From Massilia agri (lineage in GTDB: Bacteria; Pseudomonadota; Gammaproteobacteria; Burkholderiales; Burkholderiaceae_D), in contig NZ_JANUHA010000001.1 in the NCBI RefSeq assembly GCF_024753255.1, forward strand, positions 496,001 through 560,000: DNA of 64,000 bases, written 5' to 3'. The notes beneath the pieces were generated by a model that made no database searches, was not told where the DNA came from, and worked only from the letters and a program-made list of their open reading frames with translations. Of this stretch, positions 19,106 through 29,291 are shown piece after piece. Both the position numbers and the translations under genes were made by a program. Numbering within the stretch: position 1 is the first letter of the stretch; each line of letters starts with the position of its first letter.

Positions 19106-19125
19106 TTTCTTATTTGCTTGTACTG
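19106..19125 (-). promoter_or_regulatory. Candidate CysB-type site upstream of the peroxiredoxin gene
   Basis: Plus-strand TTTCTTATTTGCTTGTACTG, matching the sites at 17447 and 18328. Confidence 0.45.
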
Positions 19126-19137
19126 CCAGTGCATGAG

Positions 19138-19524
19138 CTACATGAAGCGGTTGTACAGCACGACGAGCCAAGTCGCCAGCGCCAGCAGCAAGGCCAGCGC
19201 GACGGCGGCGCTGCCCATGTCCTTGGCGACCTTGGACAGGGGGTGACGGTCGAGAGAAATACGGTCGACGATGGCTTCGATGGCCGAGTTGACGATCTCG
19301 ACGATCAGCACCAGCACCAGTACGCCGACGAGGACCAGCTTCTGGAAGCTGGACACCGGCAACAGGAGGGCGACGATGGTGGCGATGGCGACCACCACGA
19401 CCTCCTGGCGGAAGGCGGCTTCGCTGCGCCAGGCCCAGGACAGGCCGTCCCAGGTATTGCGGCAGGCCGCCAACAGGCGGGCGATGCCGCGCTTGGTCTT
19501 GAATTCGCTGGTCAAGTGTTCCAT
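19138..19524 (-). CDS. dgkA: Diacylglycerol kinase
   Basis: The protein has 128 residues, a small trimeric inner-membrane enzyme with three membrane helices. It phosphorylates diacylglycerol released during membrane-derived glucan or lipid A modification, returning it to phospholipid synthesis. The catalytic signature EIVNSAIEAIVDRISL is complete, and SEAAFRQE near the N-terminus is typical. It is transcribed alone. Confidence 0.95.
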   Translation of the reverse strand: MEHLTSEFKTKRGIARLLAACRNTWDGLSWAWRSEAAFRQEVVVVAIATIVALLLPVSSFQKLVLVGVLVLVLIVEIVNSAIEAIVDRISLDRHPLSKVAKDMGSAAVALALLLALATWLVVLYNRFM

Positions 19525-19657
19525 GGTGGTTCGATATCATTGCCGGACTGTCATTATGCCCCGCCATCGCCGCCTTGCACACCGTAGCCCATCGGTTTGC
19601 ACGGTCGTTTCACATCATGGTATAAAGTGATGAATACTGCACCGCACCAACCACATC

Positions 19658-20461
19658 ATGAAAATGGAAACCCTAGAAGCGGCCCCCGGCTCGGCCCCGG
19701 CCAAGACCTCGATCCAGGTGATCGAGCGCATGATGGCGCTGCTCGATGCGCTGGCCAACTATTCCGACCCCGTGAGCCTGAAGGAACTGTCGAAGGTCTC
19801 CGGCCTGCACCCGTCGACCGCGCACCGCATCCTGAACGACATGGTCGTCACGCGCTTCGTGGACCGCGTCGAGCCGGGCACCTACCGCCTCGGCATGCGC
19901 CTGCTGGAACTGGGCAACGTGGTGAAGAGCCGGCTCTCGGTGCGCGAAGCGGCGCTCGACTTCATGCGCGCCCTGCACAAGAAGACCCAGCAGACCGTCA
20001 ACCTGTCGGTGCGCCAGGGCGACGAGATCGTCTACATCGACCGCGCCTACTCCGAGCGCTCCGGCATGCAGGTGGTGCGCGCCATCGGCGGCCGCGCGCC
20101 GCTGCACCTGACCTCGACCGGCAAGCTCTTCCTGTCGATCGACGACGCGAAAACCATCCGCGCCTACGCCACCCGCACGGGTCTCGCCGGCCACAACAAG
20201 AATTCGATCACGGATCTCGCACGCTTCGAGCGCGAGCTGAGCCTGGTGCGCGCCCGCGGCTACGCGCGCGACAACGAGGAGCTGGAACTGGGCGTGCGCT
20301 GCATGGCCGCCGGCATTTTCGACGACAGCGGCAAGCTGGTGGCCGGCCTGTCGATCTCGGCCCCGGCCGACCGCCTGCAGGAAGAATGGCTGGAAGATCT
20401 GGTGCAGACGGCGTCCAGCATTTCGGCGACGCTGGGCTACCGCCCTGTCCCGGCCGTCTGA
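19658..20461 (+). CDS. IclR family transcriptional regulator
   Basis: The protein has 267 residues. A winged helix (residues about 20-80; VSLKELSKVSGLHPSTAHRILNDMV) is followed by an IclR effector domain (GYARDNEELELGVRCMAAGIFD). IclR proteins regulate catabolic or secondary pathways in response to small acids. The neighbouring genes run in the opposite direction and do not reveal the target. Confidence 0.92.
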   Translation: MKMETLEAAPGSAPAKTSIQVIERMMALLDALANYSDPVSLKELSKVSGLHPSTAHRILNDMVVTRFVDRVEPGTYRLGMRLLELGNVVKSRLSVREAALDFMRALHKKTQQTVNLSVRQGDEIVYIDRAYSERSGMQVVRAIGGRAPLHLTSTGKLFLSIDDAKTIRAYATRTGLAGHNKNSITDLARFERELSLVRARGYARDNEELELGVRCMAAGIFDDSGKLVAGLSISAPADRLQEEWLEDLVQTASSISATLGYRPVPAV

Positions 20462-21658
20462 TCAGTGCAGCGCCGGCACCGGCGCTGCGGCGCTGTAGCT
20501 GCCGATCACGGGTGGGCCGGCCGCCTCGCCCAGGGTGCCCGGGGCCAGTACGTCGAGCTTGCCCGGCGCCAGCGCCTCGAGGAAGCGGCGCACCCGGCCC
20601 GCGTCTGCGGTGCGCGACATTTTCCCCTTCGAATCCAGGAAGACCATGATCACGTTGCGGCCGTGGATGGCCGCCTGCATCACCAGGCAGCGCCCAGCTT
20701 CGTTGATGAAGCCGGTCTTCTGCAGGCCGATGTTCCAGTCGGGCAGCGCCACCAGGTAATTCGTGTTCGCGTAACGCATCGGGCGACCGCTCGCCTTGAC
20801 CACCGAGTTCGGCGTGGTCGAGTACTCGCGCAGCAGCGGCTCGCCGTGGGCGGTGGCGACCAGGCGCGCCAGGTCGCGTGCGCTCGACACATTGCGGCTC
20901 GACAGGCCGCTCGAATCCACGTAATGGGTGTCCTTCATGCCCAGCTCGGCGGCCTTGGCGTTCATGGCGGCCACGAAGGCGTCGATACCGCCGGGATAGT
21001 TGCGGCCCAGTGCCGAGGCTGCCCGGTTTTCCGAACTCATCAGGGCGATATGCAGCAGCTCGCGGCGCGTCATGCGTGTGCCCACCGGCAGGCGCGAGCT
21101 CGAATACTTGTGGCGGTCGACGTCGGCGTCGGTGATGCGCAGCACTTCGTCGAGGTCCTGCCTGGCCTGCACCACGACGAGCCCCGTCATGAGCTTGGTG
21201 ATCGAGGCGATCGGCAGGGCGATGTTGGCGTTCTTCTCGAACAGCACTTCCGAGCTGTTCTGGTCGAGCACGAAGGCCACGTTGGAGCGCAGCGAGAGCG
21301 GGTCGGTGGTGCGGCGCAGGCCGGCGGCGTCGCCCAGGCTGCGCGGGTCGATGGCGGCCGCGCCGGATGCGCGGCGCACCACGTGATACGTCACCTTGCG
21401 CTTGCCGCGCACCATTTCCACGCGGCGCACCATGCGCTGGCGGTTGTCGTCGGCAATGGCGTGGGCCAGGTCCTTGCGGCTGGCGCGCGCGGCCTTCTTC
21501 TTGCGCACGGTTTTCTTGACGCTGCTGCGCTTCTGTTTTTTCTTGACGGTGTCGCTCTTGCTGGCGCCTGCGCCGGCCCCCGCCCCCGCTCCCGCGGCAT
21601 GCACGGGCTGGAAGGCAAACAGCAGCGAAACGACTGCGGCCAATGCAAGTTTGAACAT
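20462..21658 (-). CDS. pbpG: D-alanyl-D-alanine endopeptidase, S11 family (PbpG-like)
   Basis: The protein has 398 residues. A signal peptide is followed by an unusual low-complexity segment of Ala/Gly repeats and a Lys/Arg-rich stretch (residues about 25-75). The penicillin-binding motifs are SxxK in ASITKLMTG, SEN in MSSENRAA and KTG in LQKTGFINEAG. It hydrolyses peptidoglycan cross-links or stem peptides in the periplasm. The C-terminus differs from DacA/DacC, favouring the PbpG/PBP7 group. It is convergent with the IclR gene, with adjacent stops. Confidence 0.88.
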   Translation of the reverse strand: MFKLALAAVVSLLFAFQPVHAAGAGAGAGAGASKSDTVKKKQKRSSVKKTVRKKKAARASRKDLAHAIADDNRQRMVRRVEMVRGKRKVTYHVVRRASGAAAIDPRSLGDAAGLRRTTDPLSLRSNVAFVLDQNSSEVLFEKNANIALPIASITKLMTGLVVVQARQDLDEVLRITDADVDRHKYSSSRLPVGTRMTRRELLHIALMSSENRAASALGRNYPGGIDAFVAAMNAKAAELGMKDTHYVDSSGLSSRNVSSARDLARLVATAHGEPLLREYSTTPNSVVKASGRPMRYANTNYLVALPDWNIGLQKTGFINEAGRCLVMQAAIHGRNVIMVFLDSKGKMSRTADAGRVRRFLEALAPGKLDVLAPGTLGEAAGPPVIGSYSAAAPVPALH

Positions 21659-21782
21659 CTAAAAAACCCTTCGGCACAAACTGATGAGGTACGGATGCAG
21701 TGTAGCCGAACGACGTGCTATCGCAAGAGATATGTAAATTCCGTGCGGCAACAATGCAAAATACAACAGCACATGTCTACCA

Positions 21783-22478
21783 TTATTCCAGAAAGCGGGC
21801 GAAGCCTTGTGCCGGCTCGCGTTCCGTGACCAGGGTGTTTTCGATGCGTTCCGGATCGGCCCAGCCGAGGGCCATGCCGCACACGACCATCTCGTTTGCG
21901 GGCAGCTGCAGCTCCTCGGCAATGACGCGGTGGTATTGCGTGAAGGCGGCCTGGGGGCAGGTGTCGAGCCCGCGGGCACGGGCGGCCACCATGATGTTCT
22001 GCAGGAACATGCCGTAGTCGAGCCAGGAGCCCTGTTCCATGATGCGGTCGATCGTGAAGATCAGGCCGACCGGGGCGTCGAAGAAGCGGTAGTTGCGCGC
22101 GTGCTGGGCCGCCATGCCGGCCTTGTTGTCGCGCGTCAGGCCCAGCAGCGAATACAGGTCCCAGCCCACCTTGCGGCGCCGGTCGACATAGGGCGAGATC
22201 CATGCGCGCGGATAGTAGGCGTATTCCTCGGTATGTTCCTTGGCCTGCCGGGGGTCGGCGTTCACCTGCCCGATGGCGTCGACCAGCCGCTCGCGCGCCT
22301 TGCCCGTCAACACATACACCTTCCACGGCTGGGTATTGGTGCCCGAGGGTGCGCGGGCCGCCACGTCGAGGATGCGTTCGATGTCTTCGCGCGCGACTTC
22401 GCGGTCGAGGAAAGCGCGGATCGAACGGCGCGAGGTGATCGCCGCGTCGACGGCTTCCTGCTGGGGGCTGGTGATCAT
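21783..22478 (-). CDS. Nitroreductase family protein
   Basis: The protein has 231 residues and is an FMN-dependent oxidoreductase. Motifs are TSRRSIRAFLDREV at the N-terminus, ARAPSGTNTQPWKVYVLTG for flavin binding, and LGWADPERIENTL near the end. It is predicted to reduce nitroaromatics or quinones with NAD(P)H. Its ATG overlaps the TGA of the upstream EamA transporter gene (ATGA), so the two are one operon. Confidence 0.92.
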   Translation of the reverse strand: MITSPQQEAVDAAITSRRSIRAFLDREVAREDIERILDVAARAPSGTNTQPWKVYVLTGKARERLVDAIGQVNADPRQAKEHTEEYAYYPRAWISPYVDRRRKVGWDLYSLLGLTRDNKAGMAAQHARNYRFFDAPVGLIFTIDRIMEQGSWLDYGMFLQNIMVAARARGLDTCPQAAFTQYHRVIAEELQLPANEMVVCGMALGWADPERIENTLVTEREPAQGFARFLE

Positions 22479-23395
22479 TGGGGGTCTCCTTGTTTTCTGA
22501 CGACGAATGCCACGCCGAGCACCGCCACCGCCATGCCGGCCAGGGCGAGCGGGCTGAAGGCTTCGCCGAACAGGAGCCAGGCCATGATCGCGGTGGTGGG
22601 CGGGGTCAGGTAGAGCAGGCTTGTCACTTCAGTGGCCTGGCTGCGGCGGATCAGGGTGAACAGTAAAAAGATGGCGCCGATCGACAGCGCGAAGATCGAC
22701 CACAGCCAGGCGACGATGAAGTCCCTGCTCCAGCTGACGCTGGAAAAACCCGGGTCGAGGTCTTCAAGCAGGATGGCCAGCGGCAGCAGGACCACGACGG
22801 TGGCGCCGAACTGGATCACGGTGCCGGTGCGCAGATCGAAGGATGGGCACCAGCGCTTCTGGTACATGGTGCCGGCGGTAATACAGAACAGCGCGAACAC
22901 GCACAGCAGGATGCCGGCGGCCGTCAGGCCGGCCAGGTGCAGCTTGGCATAGACCACCAGCGCCACGCCCGACAGGCCGAGCACCAGCCCGAGCCACTGG
23001 CGCGGACGCACCTGTTCGCCGATCAGGGGCGCGCAGGCCGCCGTCAGGATGGGCTGCATGCCGACGATCAGGGCGGTGAGCCCCGCCGGCATGCCGAGCT
23101 TGATCGCGGCCCACACCCCGCCCAGGTAGCCGGCCTGCAGCAGCAGGCCGGCGAACGCCACGTGCAGGATCCGCCCGCGCGGCCAGGGCGCGCGAAAGAG
23201 CAGCACCATCGGCAGCAGCACCGCGAGGGCGCCGAGGCAGCGCAGGATCAGGAAGGTCAGCGGCGGCGCGTAAGGCAGGCCGAGCTTGGCGACGATGAAG
23301 CCGGTGCTCCACAGGAAGACGAAGAACAGCGGCACCGGCGACAGCCAGGAGCTTGACGAGACTGGATGCGCGGGGGAGGAGGTGCCGTGCGACAT
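22475..23395 (-). CDS. EamA/DMT family transporter
   Basis: The protein has 306 residues with two EamA repeats of about five helices each (FVFLWSTGFIVAKLGLPYAPP; SLLYLTPPTTAIMAWLLFGE). The start at 23395 is chosen because the family alignment begins soon after; the open frame continues upstream without support. It is the first gene of an operon with the nitroreductase, perhaps exporting a product or substrate of that enzyme. Confidence 0.86.
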   Translation of the reverse strand: MSHGTSSPAHPVSSSSWLSPVPLFFVFLWSTGFIVAKLGLPYAPPLTFLILRCLGALAVLLPMVLLFRAPWPRGRILHVAFAGLLLQAGYLGGVWAAIKLGMPAGLTALIVGMQPILTAACAPLIGEQVRPRQWLGLVLGLSGVALVVYAKLHLAGLTAAGILLCVFALFCITAGTMYQKRWCPSFDLRTGTVIQFGATVVVLLPLAILLEDLDPGFSSVSWSRDFIVAWLWSIFALSIGAIFLLFTLIRRSQATEVTSLLYLTPPTTAIMAWLLFGEAFSPLALAGMAVAVLGVAFVVRKQGDPQ

Positions 23396-23729
23396 GGATA
23401 AGATGCTGCACAGCAGCTTAATCAAAGCACAAGTGCCTAGTCTAGCATGGTGCCGTCGACCCCGTTCGGGAGCCTGGCAGGCCACAAATCCTTGCGTTGC
23501 ATCAATAACAAGATGTTGAAATTTCTTAGTAGAAATGCATTCAAGAAATTTATGCACACGATGATGGTGCGGCGCGTCAAAATCGCTTGACTCCCCTAAT
23601 CAATTGCGTGAAAATTTGCCCTGTTGCGGTGCACAAAAAAGAGTTTCGTTGCAAATCGACGGAAAAAATCTGCCTCACCGGTCCAAGCAACATTTCATCC
23701 ACTGTACGCATTGAATTTTGGAGAGCCAC
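23396..23729. promoter_or_regulatory. Intergenic region upstream of the phasin gene
   Basis: 334 bp without a gene, AT-richer than its surroundings. A possible promoter is TTGACT (23587) with 17 bp to GAAAAT (23610). Repeated TTGC-containing strings (GCGTTGCATC, TGTTGCGGTGCA, CGTTGCAAATCG) could be operator sites for a PHA regulator such as PhaR; this is inference. Confidence 0.35.
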
Positions 23730-24314
23730 ATGTTTGCAATTCCTGAGCAGTTCTCGAACGCCACCAAAGCCAACCTGGAATCGCAGTTCGCCCTGCTGTC
23801 CTCGCTGACCACCAAGACCTTCGAAAGCGTCGAGAAGCTGGTCGACCTGAACATCAGCACCGCCCGCACTACCCTGGAAACCTCGTCGAACGTCGCCCGC
23901 CAGCTGCTGAGCGCCAAGGATCCGCAGGAATTCTTCTCGGTGACCGCTTCGCAGGCCCAGCCGACCGCCGAAACCGCCCTGTCCTACAGCCGCCAGCTCG
24001 CCTCGATCGCCACCAGCACCGGCGCCGAGTTCTCGAAGGCCGCCGAAGGCCAGATCGTCGAAGCCAACCGCAAGGTGATCTCGCTGGTCGACGAAGTGAG
24101 CAAGAACGCCCCGGCCGGTTCGGAAAGCTATGTCGCCGCCGTCAAGACCGCGATCAGCAACGCCAACGCCGGTTACGAGCAGTTCAGCAAGACCACCAAG
24201 CAGGCCGTCGAAGCCATCGAGTCGAACCTGAACGCCGCCGTGAACCAGTTTTCGGCGACCGCCCGCAAGGCGACCAACACCGCGACTGCTGCGACTGCCG
24301 CCGCTGCGGCCTAA
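23730..24314 (+). CDS. Phasin family protein
   Basis: The protein has 194 residues, amphipathic and almost wholly helical. The pattern FAIPEQFSNATKANLESQFALLS and the repeated FSKTTKQAVEAIESNLNAA helix are typical of PHA granule-associated phasins of betaproteobacteria. The C-terminus is an Ala/Thr-rich tail. It coats polyhydroxyalkanoate granules in the cytosol. The start at 23730 has GGAG 6 bp upstream. A strong terminator follows. No PHA synthase is in the window. Confidence 0.93.
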   Translation: MFAIPEQFSNATKANLESQFALLSSLTTKTFESVEKLVDLNISTARTTLETSSNVARQLLSAKDPQEFFSVTASQAQPTAETALSYSRQLASIATSTGAEFSKAAEGQIVEANRKVISLVDEVSKNAPAGSESYVAAVKTAISNANAGYEQFSKTTKQAVEAIESNLNAAVNQFSATARKATNTATAATAAAAA

Positions 24315-24335
24315 GCTGCGCGTCGTAAAGTAAAG

Positions 24336-24370
24336 AGCCGGGACGGCGACGTCCCGGCTTTTTGTTTTTC
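24336..24370 (+). terminator. Rho-independent terminator of the phasin gene
   Basis: Stem AGCCGGGACG / CGTCCCGGCT with loop GCGA, followed by a T-rich run. Confidence 0.92.
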
Positions 24371-24371
24371 G

Positions 24372-24510
24372 TAGGGTGGTCGGTAAAACAGTCCAGTGGA
24401 CTGTTTTACGCCGACCGCGCGTTCAACAACACGATGAACGGCCGATACGTCTGCTCAAACAGTATTTGAACGCGCGGACGGGGAACCCGCCTCTCGTGGC
24501 CCGGTCCACC

Positions 24511-24516
<6 letters not shown>
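24372..24516 (-). repeat. Dispersed palindromic repeat, copy 2
   Basis: It begins GTAGGGTGGTCGG and ends CCGGTCCACCCTAC. Internally it has CCGCGCGTTCAA and TTGAACGCGCGGACGG, plus the hairpin AAAACAGTCC-AGT-GGACTGTTTT. Its reverse complement aligns along its length with the repeat at 1347-1500. Confidence 0.7.
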
Positions 24517-25229
<713 letters not shown>

Positions 25230-25233
<4 letters not shown>

Positions 25234-26012
25234 TCGTGCGCTCCGCCCAGGTAGGCCTTGATCACGGCCTCGTTCTTCTGGATCTCGGACGGCAGGCCCT
25301 CGGCGATCTGCTTGCCGTATTCGAGCACCGTGATGCGGTCGCACAGGCCCATCATGAGCTTGACGTCGTGCTCGATCAGCAGCACGGTCTTGCCTTCGTT
25401 TTTGATCTTTACCAGCAGCTCGCGCAGGGCCAGCTTCTCGGTGGCGTTCATGCCGGCCGCCGGCTCGTCCAGCGCCAGCAGCTGCGGCTCGGTCGCCAGT
25501 GCGCGGGCGATCTCCAGGCGGCGCTGGTCGCCGTAGGAAAGGTATCTGGCGGTGCGGCCGGCGTACTGGCCGATGCCCACGAAATCGAGCAGTTCCTGGG
25601 CGCGCAGGCGGATTGCCGCCTCTTCCTCGCGCGCCGCCTTGTGGCGGAAGATCGCGCCGAACACGCCCTGGCGGGTGCGCACGTGGCGGCCCACCATCAC
25701 GTTCTCGAGCGCCGTCATCTCGCCGAACAGGCGGATGTTCTGGAAGGTGCGCGCGATGCCGGCCCTGGCCACTTCGTGCGGGGCCGAGGGCGAATACGGC
25801 TTGCCGGCCAGCTCGAAGCTGCCGCTGTCGGGCTGGTACAGGCCCGTGATCACGTTGAAGAAGGTGGTCTTGCCGGCGCCGTTCGGCCCGATCAGGCCAA
25901 CTATCTGGCCGCGCGCGATGCGGATGCCGACGTCGGTCAGCGCCTGCAGGCCGCCGAAGCGCTTGTTGACGCCGGAGATGTTCAGGAGCAGGTTCGTCGA
26001 CTGCGCGCTCAT
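25230..26012 (-). CDS. livG: Branched-chain amino acid ABC transporter ATPase LivG
   Basis: The protein has 260 residues. Walker A is GPNGAGKTTFFN, the signature LSYGDQRRLEIARAL and Walker B LLALDEPAAGMN. LSYGDQR in place of LSGGQ is normal for LivG. It pairs with LivF on the cytosolic face of LivHM. It overlaps livM by 4 bp and livF by 4 bp. Confidence 0.95.
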
Positions 26013-27211
26013 GCCCTGGCCTCCTCTTCTTCTTCGCGGGCGATCGCCGCGTTGGGCCGCTCTTCGCGGTTCGGCGACGGCCACAGGCCGGCCGGATTGA
26101 ACAGCATGATCAGGACCAGCGCCAGGCCGTAGAGCAGCTGGCGCAGCACCTCGGCTTCGATGACGACGGTGCCGAACAGCGCCATCTGGGCCGGCTCCAC
26201 CACGTGGCGCAGCACTTCCGGCAGCCCCGCCAGCAGCACGCCGCCCAGCACCACGCCGGGGATGTGGCCGATCCCGCCCAGCACCACCATGGCCAGCACG
26301 GCGATCGATTCCTTCAGCTCGAAGGAGTCGGGCGACACGAAGCCCTGGAAGGCGCCGAACATGGCGCCGGCCACGCCGCCGAAGCTCGCGCCCATGGCGA
26401 AGGCCAGCAGCTTGACGTTGCGGGTGTTGATGCCCATGGCCTTGGCCGCGATCTCGTCCTCGCGGATCGCCACCCAGGCGCGGCCCAGGCGCGAATGCTG
26501 CAGGCGGCTGGTCGTGAAGATGGTCACGATGGTGAGCAGGAGGAACAGGAAGTAATAGGCGTTCACCGAGGGCATGGCATAGCCGCCCACCTGCACCACG
26601 CCGCCCTCCCCATGCAGCGAGACGCCGAACACGCGGATCGGGTCGATCATATTGATGCCCTGCGGCCCGTTGGTGAAGTTGATCGGGTCGTTCAGGTTGT
26701 TCATGAAGATGCGGATGATCTCGCCGAAGCCCAGCGTCACGATGGCGAGGTAGTCGCCGCGCAGCTTCAGGGTCGGGGCGCCCAGCAGCGCGCCGAACAG
26801 GCCGGCGACGACCGCCGCCAGCGGCACGATCGCCCACACCGACAGGTGGATGCCGTTCTGCTGGATCTCGGGCCCGAAGAAGGCCACCAGCGCTTCGCCC
26901 AGCGCGGGCGAATAGTAGATGAGCGATTCCAGCAGCGCCGCGAACTGCGGCGAGGCGAACAGGCCGACCAGATAGGCGCCGACCGCGAAGAAGGCGATGT
27001 AGCCCAGGTCGAGCAGGCCGGCGAAGCCGACCACGATGTTCAGGCCCAGCGCCAGCATGATGTAGAGCAGCGCGAGGTCGACGATGCGCACCCAGGAGTT
27101 GCCGTACTGGGAAGCGACGAAGGGGAAGACCAGCATCAGGACCAGCACCACCGCCATGCTGGTATAAGCCTGGCGCGGCTTGTGCTGGACGTCGAAATTC
27201 AGGAGTGCCAT
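26009..27211 (-). CDS. livM: Branched-chain amino acid ABC transporter permease LivM
   Basis: The protein has 400 residues with about ten membrane segments. Motifs are ALGLNIVVGFAGLLDLGYIAFFAVGAY and the coupling loop WVAIREDEIAAKAMGINT. The C-terminal 25 residues are a Glu/Arg-rich cytosolic tail. It forms the channel with LivH. Confidence 0.94.
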   Translation of the reverse strand: MALLNFDVQHKPRQAYTSMAVVLVLMLVFPFVASQYGNSWVRIVDLALLYIMLALGLNIVVGFAGLLDLGYIAFFAVGAYLVGLFASPQFAALLESLIYYSPALGEALVAFFGPEIQQNGIHLSVWAIVPLAAVVAGLFGALLGAPTLKLRGDYLAIVTLGFGEIIRIFMNNLNDPINFTNGPQGINMIDPIRVFGVSLHGEGGVVQVGGYAMPSVNAYYFLFLLLTIVTIFTTSRLQHSRLGRAWVAIREDEIAAKAMGINTRNVKLLAFAMGASFGGVAGAMFGAFQGFVSPDSFELKESIAVLAMVVLGGIGHIPGVVLGGVLLAGLPEVLRHVVEPAQMALFGTVVIEAEVLRQLLYGLALVLIMLFNPAGLWPSPNREERPNAAIAREEEEEARA

Positions 27212-27227
27212 ATCGTGTCCTCCCGGC

Positions 27228-28160
27228 TCAGGCGCGGTCCGCCACGCGCTCGCCCATGATGCCCGAGGGGCGCAGGGTCAGCACGAGGATCAGCACGACG
27301 AAGGCGAAGATGTCCTGGTAGTGGCTGCCCAGGAAGCCGCCGGTGAAGTCGCCGATGTAGCCGGCGCCGAGCGCTTCGATGATGCCCAGCAGGATGCCGC
27401 CGATCATGGCGCCGTAGATGTTGCCGATCCCCCCGAGCACCGCCGCGCAGAAGGCTTTCATCCCCGGCAGCACGCCCATGGTGAAGGTGATCGAGGCATA
27501 GTTGGCGCCCCACATCACGCCGGCGACTGCGGCCAGCGCGGCGCCGATGGCGAAGGTGGCGACGATCACGCGGTTCGAATCGACGCCCATCAGGCCCGCC
27601 ACGCGCGGGTTCTCGGCCACGGCGCGCATCGCCCGGCCCATCCTGGTGCGTTCGACCAGCAGGACCAGGGCGACCATGGACACCGCGGCCAGCACCAGCA
27701 GCAGGATCTGGGTGTGCGAGATCAGGGCCCCGCCAATGCTGACCGGTTCCGGCGAGAGCAGCTGCGGGAAAGGCAGCGGGCTGCGGCCCCAGATCATCAT
27801 GGCGAAGGTCTGCAGCAGGATCGACACGCCGATCGCCGTGATCAGGGGCGCCAGGCGCGGCGCATTGCGCAGCCTGCGGTAGGCGACCCGCTCGATCAGG
27901 ATGTTCACCAGCACGGCCACCGGAATGGCGCCGAGGATGGCGATGGCCAGCTGCAGGGCGCCGGACAGGCCGGGCGCATGGGTCTCGAGCAGCTTGAGGA
28001 TGGTGAGGCCGATCATGGCGCCGATCATGAGCACGTCGCCGTGGGCGAAGTTGATCAGGTTGAGCACCCCGTAGACCATGGTGTAGCCGAGGGCGATCAG
28101 GGCATACATGCTGCCCAGCACCAGGCCGTTGAGGATTTGTTGAAGGAAGGTTTCCAGCAT
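27228..28160 (-). CDS. livH: Branched-chain amino acid ABC transporter permease LivH
   Basis: The protein has 310 residues. Eight or so membrane segments begin with LQQILNGLVLGSMYALIALGYTMVYG, diagnostic for LivH. The coupling region is RAVAENPRVAGLMGVDSNRVI. It is the first gene of the operon. The substrate-binding protein gene livK is not next to it. Confidence 0.95.
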   Translation of the reverse strand: MLETFLQQILNGLVLGSMYALIALGYTMVYGVLNLINFAHGDVLMIGAMIGLTILKLLETHAPGLSGALQLAIAILGAIPVAVLVNILIERVAYRRLRNAPRLAPLITAIGVSILLQTFAMMIWGRSPLPFPQLLSPEPVSIGGALISHTQILLLVLAAVSMVALVLLVERTRMGRAMRAVAENPRVAGLMGVDSNRVIVATFAIGAALAAVAGVMWGANYASITFTMGVLPGMKAFCAAVLGGIGNIYGAMIGGILLGIIEALGAGYIGDFTGGFLGSHYQDIFAFVVLILVLTLRPSGIMGERVADRA

Positions 28161-28182
28161 TGCGCGTTAGTCTCCGGCGAAT

Positions 28183-28220
28183 TGAAAACGGCACTGCCGG
28201 GTCGCCCCGCAGTGCCGTTT
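28183..28220 (-). terminator. Hairpin between ispH and livH
   Basis: Perfect 12-bp arms, AAACGGCACTGC and GCAGTGCCGTTT, with an 11-base loop; read on the minus strand it is followed by TTTTC. It lies 26-60 bp upstream of livH. It may terminate ispH transcription or attenuate the liv operon. Confidence 0.65.
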
Positions 28221-28326
28221 CTGGCCTGGCGTTCATGTTCCGATGGCCGCCATCATAACTTGGCAAATGGAAAACTAATACCGGAAAACGCGCCCCTTCG
28301 GCAAATTTGCTTCTTGTAAAGACAAC

Positions 28327-29274
28327 TCAGGCGCTTTCCGCGCGTGCGCCGTCCAGGCCCTTGGGCAGCGGGAACACGACGTGCTCTTCCACGCCCTCGA
28401 GGGCGCGCACGCTGGCCGCGCCCAGTTCTTTCAGGCGGTCGATCACGGCCTGCACCAGCACTTCCGGGGCCGAGGCGCCTGCGGTGACGCCGATGCGCTT
28501 CTTGCCTTCGATCCAGGCCGGGTCGATCTTGCTGGCATTGTCGACCATATAGGCCGGGGTGCCCTTCTTCTCGGCCACTTCACGCAGGCGGTTCGAGTTC
28601 GAGCTGTTCGGGCTGCCGACCACGACCACGACCTCGACCTGCGGCGCCAGGAACTTCACGGCTTCCTGGCGGTTGGTGGTGGCGTAGCAGATGTCGCCCT
28701 TCTTCGGCTCGATGATGTTCGGGAAGCGCGCCTTCAGTGCCGCGATGATGTCGGCGGTGTCGTCGACCGACAGGGTGGTCTGCGACACGTAGGCCAGCTG
28801 GTCCGGATTCTTGACCTGCAGCGTCGCCACGTCTTCGACGGTCTCGACCAGGTGCATGCCCTCTTCCGCCTGGCCCATCGTGCCTTCGACTTCCGGATGG
28901 CCATCGTGGCCGATCATGATGATCTCGCAGCCCTGCTTGCGCATTTTCGCCACTTCCACGTGGACCTTGGTCACCAGCGGGCAGGTGGCATCGAAAATGG
29001 TCAGGCCGCGCGCCTCGGCGTCGGCGCGCACGGCCTTGGAGACGCCGTGGGCCGAGAACACCAGGGTATTACCCGCAGGAACATCTTCCAGTTCTTCGAT
29101 GAAGATTGCCCCCTTGTTGCGCAGGTCTTCCACGACATAGGCGTTGTGCACGATCTCGTGCCGCACATAGATCGGAGCGCCGAACTGGCGCAACGCGCGC
29201 TCGACGATCTCGATGGCGCGGTCGACGCCGGCGCAGAAGCCGCGCGGCTGGGCGAGGAGGATTTCGTTTTCCAT
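28327..29274 (-). CDS. ispH: 4-hydroxy-3-methylbut-2-enyl diphosphate reductase
   Basis: The protein has 315 residues, last enzyme of the MEP isoprenoid pathway, with a [4Fe-4S] cluster. Three conserved cysteines are seen in [18 protein letters not shown] and [11 protein letters not shown]. The motif [13 protein letters not shown] is also diagnostic. It follows the FKBP gene by 17 bp in the same direction, the common slpA/fkpB-ispH arrangement. Confidence 0.97.
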   Translation of the reverse strand: MENEILLAQPRGFCAGVDRAIEIVERALRQFGAPIYVRHEIVHNAYVVEDLRNKGAIFIEELEDVPAGNTLVFSAHGVSKAVRADAEARGLTIFDATCPLVTKVHVEVAKMRKQGCEIIMIGHDGHPEVEGTMGQAEEGMHLVETVEDVATLQVKNPDQLAYVSQTTLSVDDTADIIAALKARFPNIIEPKKGDICYATTNRQEAVKFLAPQVEVVVVVGSPNSSNSNRLREVAEKKGTPAYMVDNASKIDPAWIEGKKRIGVTAGASAPEVLVQAVIDRLKELGAASVRALEGVEEHVVFPLPKGLDGARAESA

Positions 29275-29291
29275 GAGTGCTTTGTTCCTGT

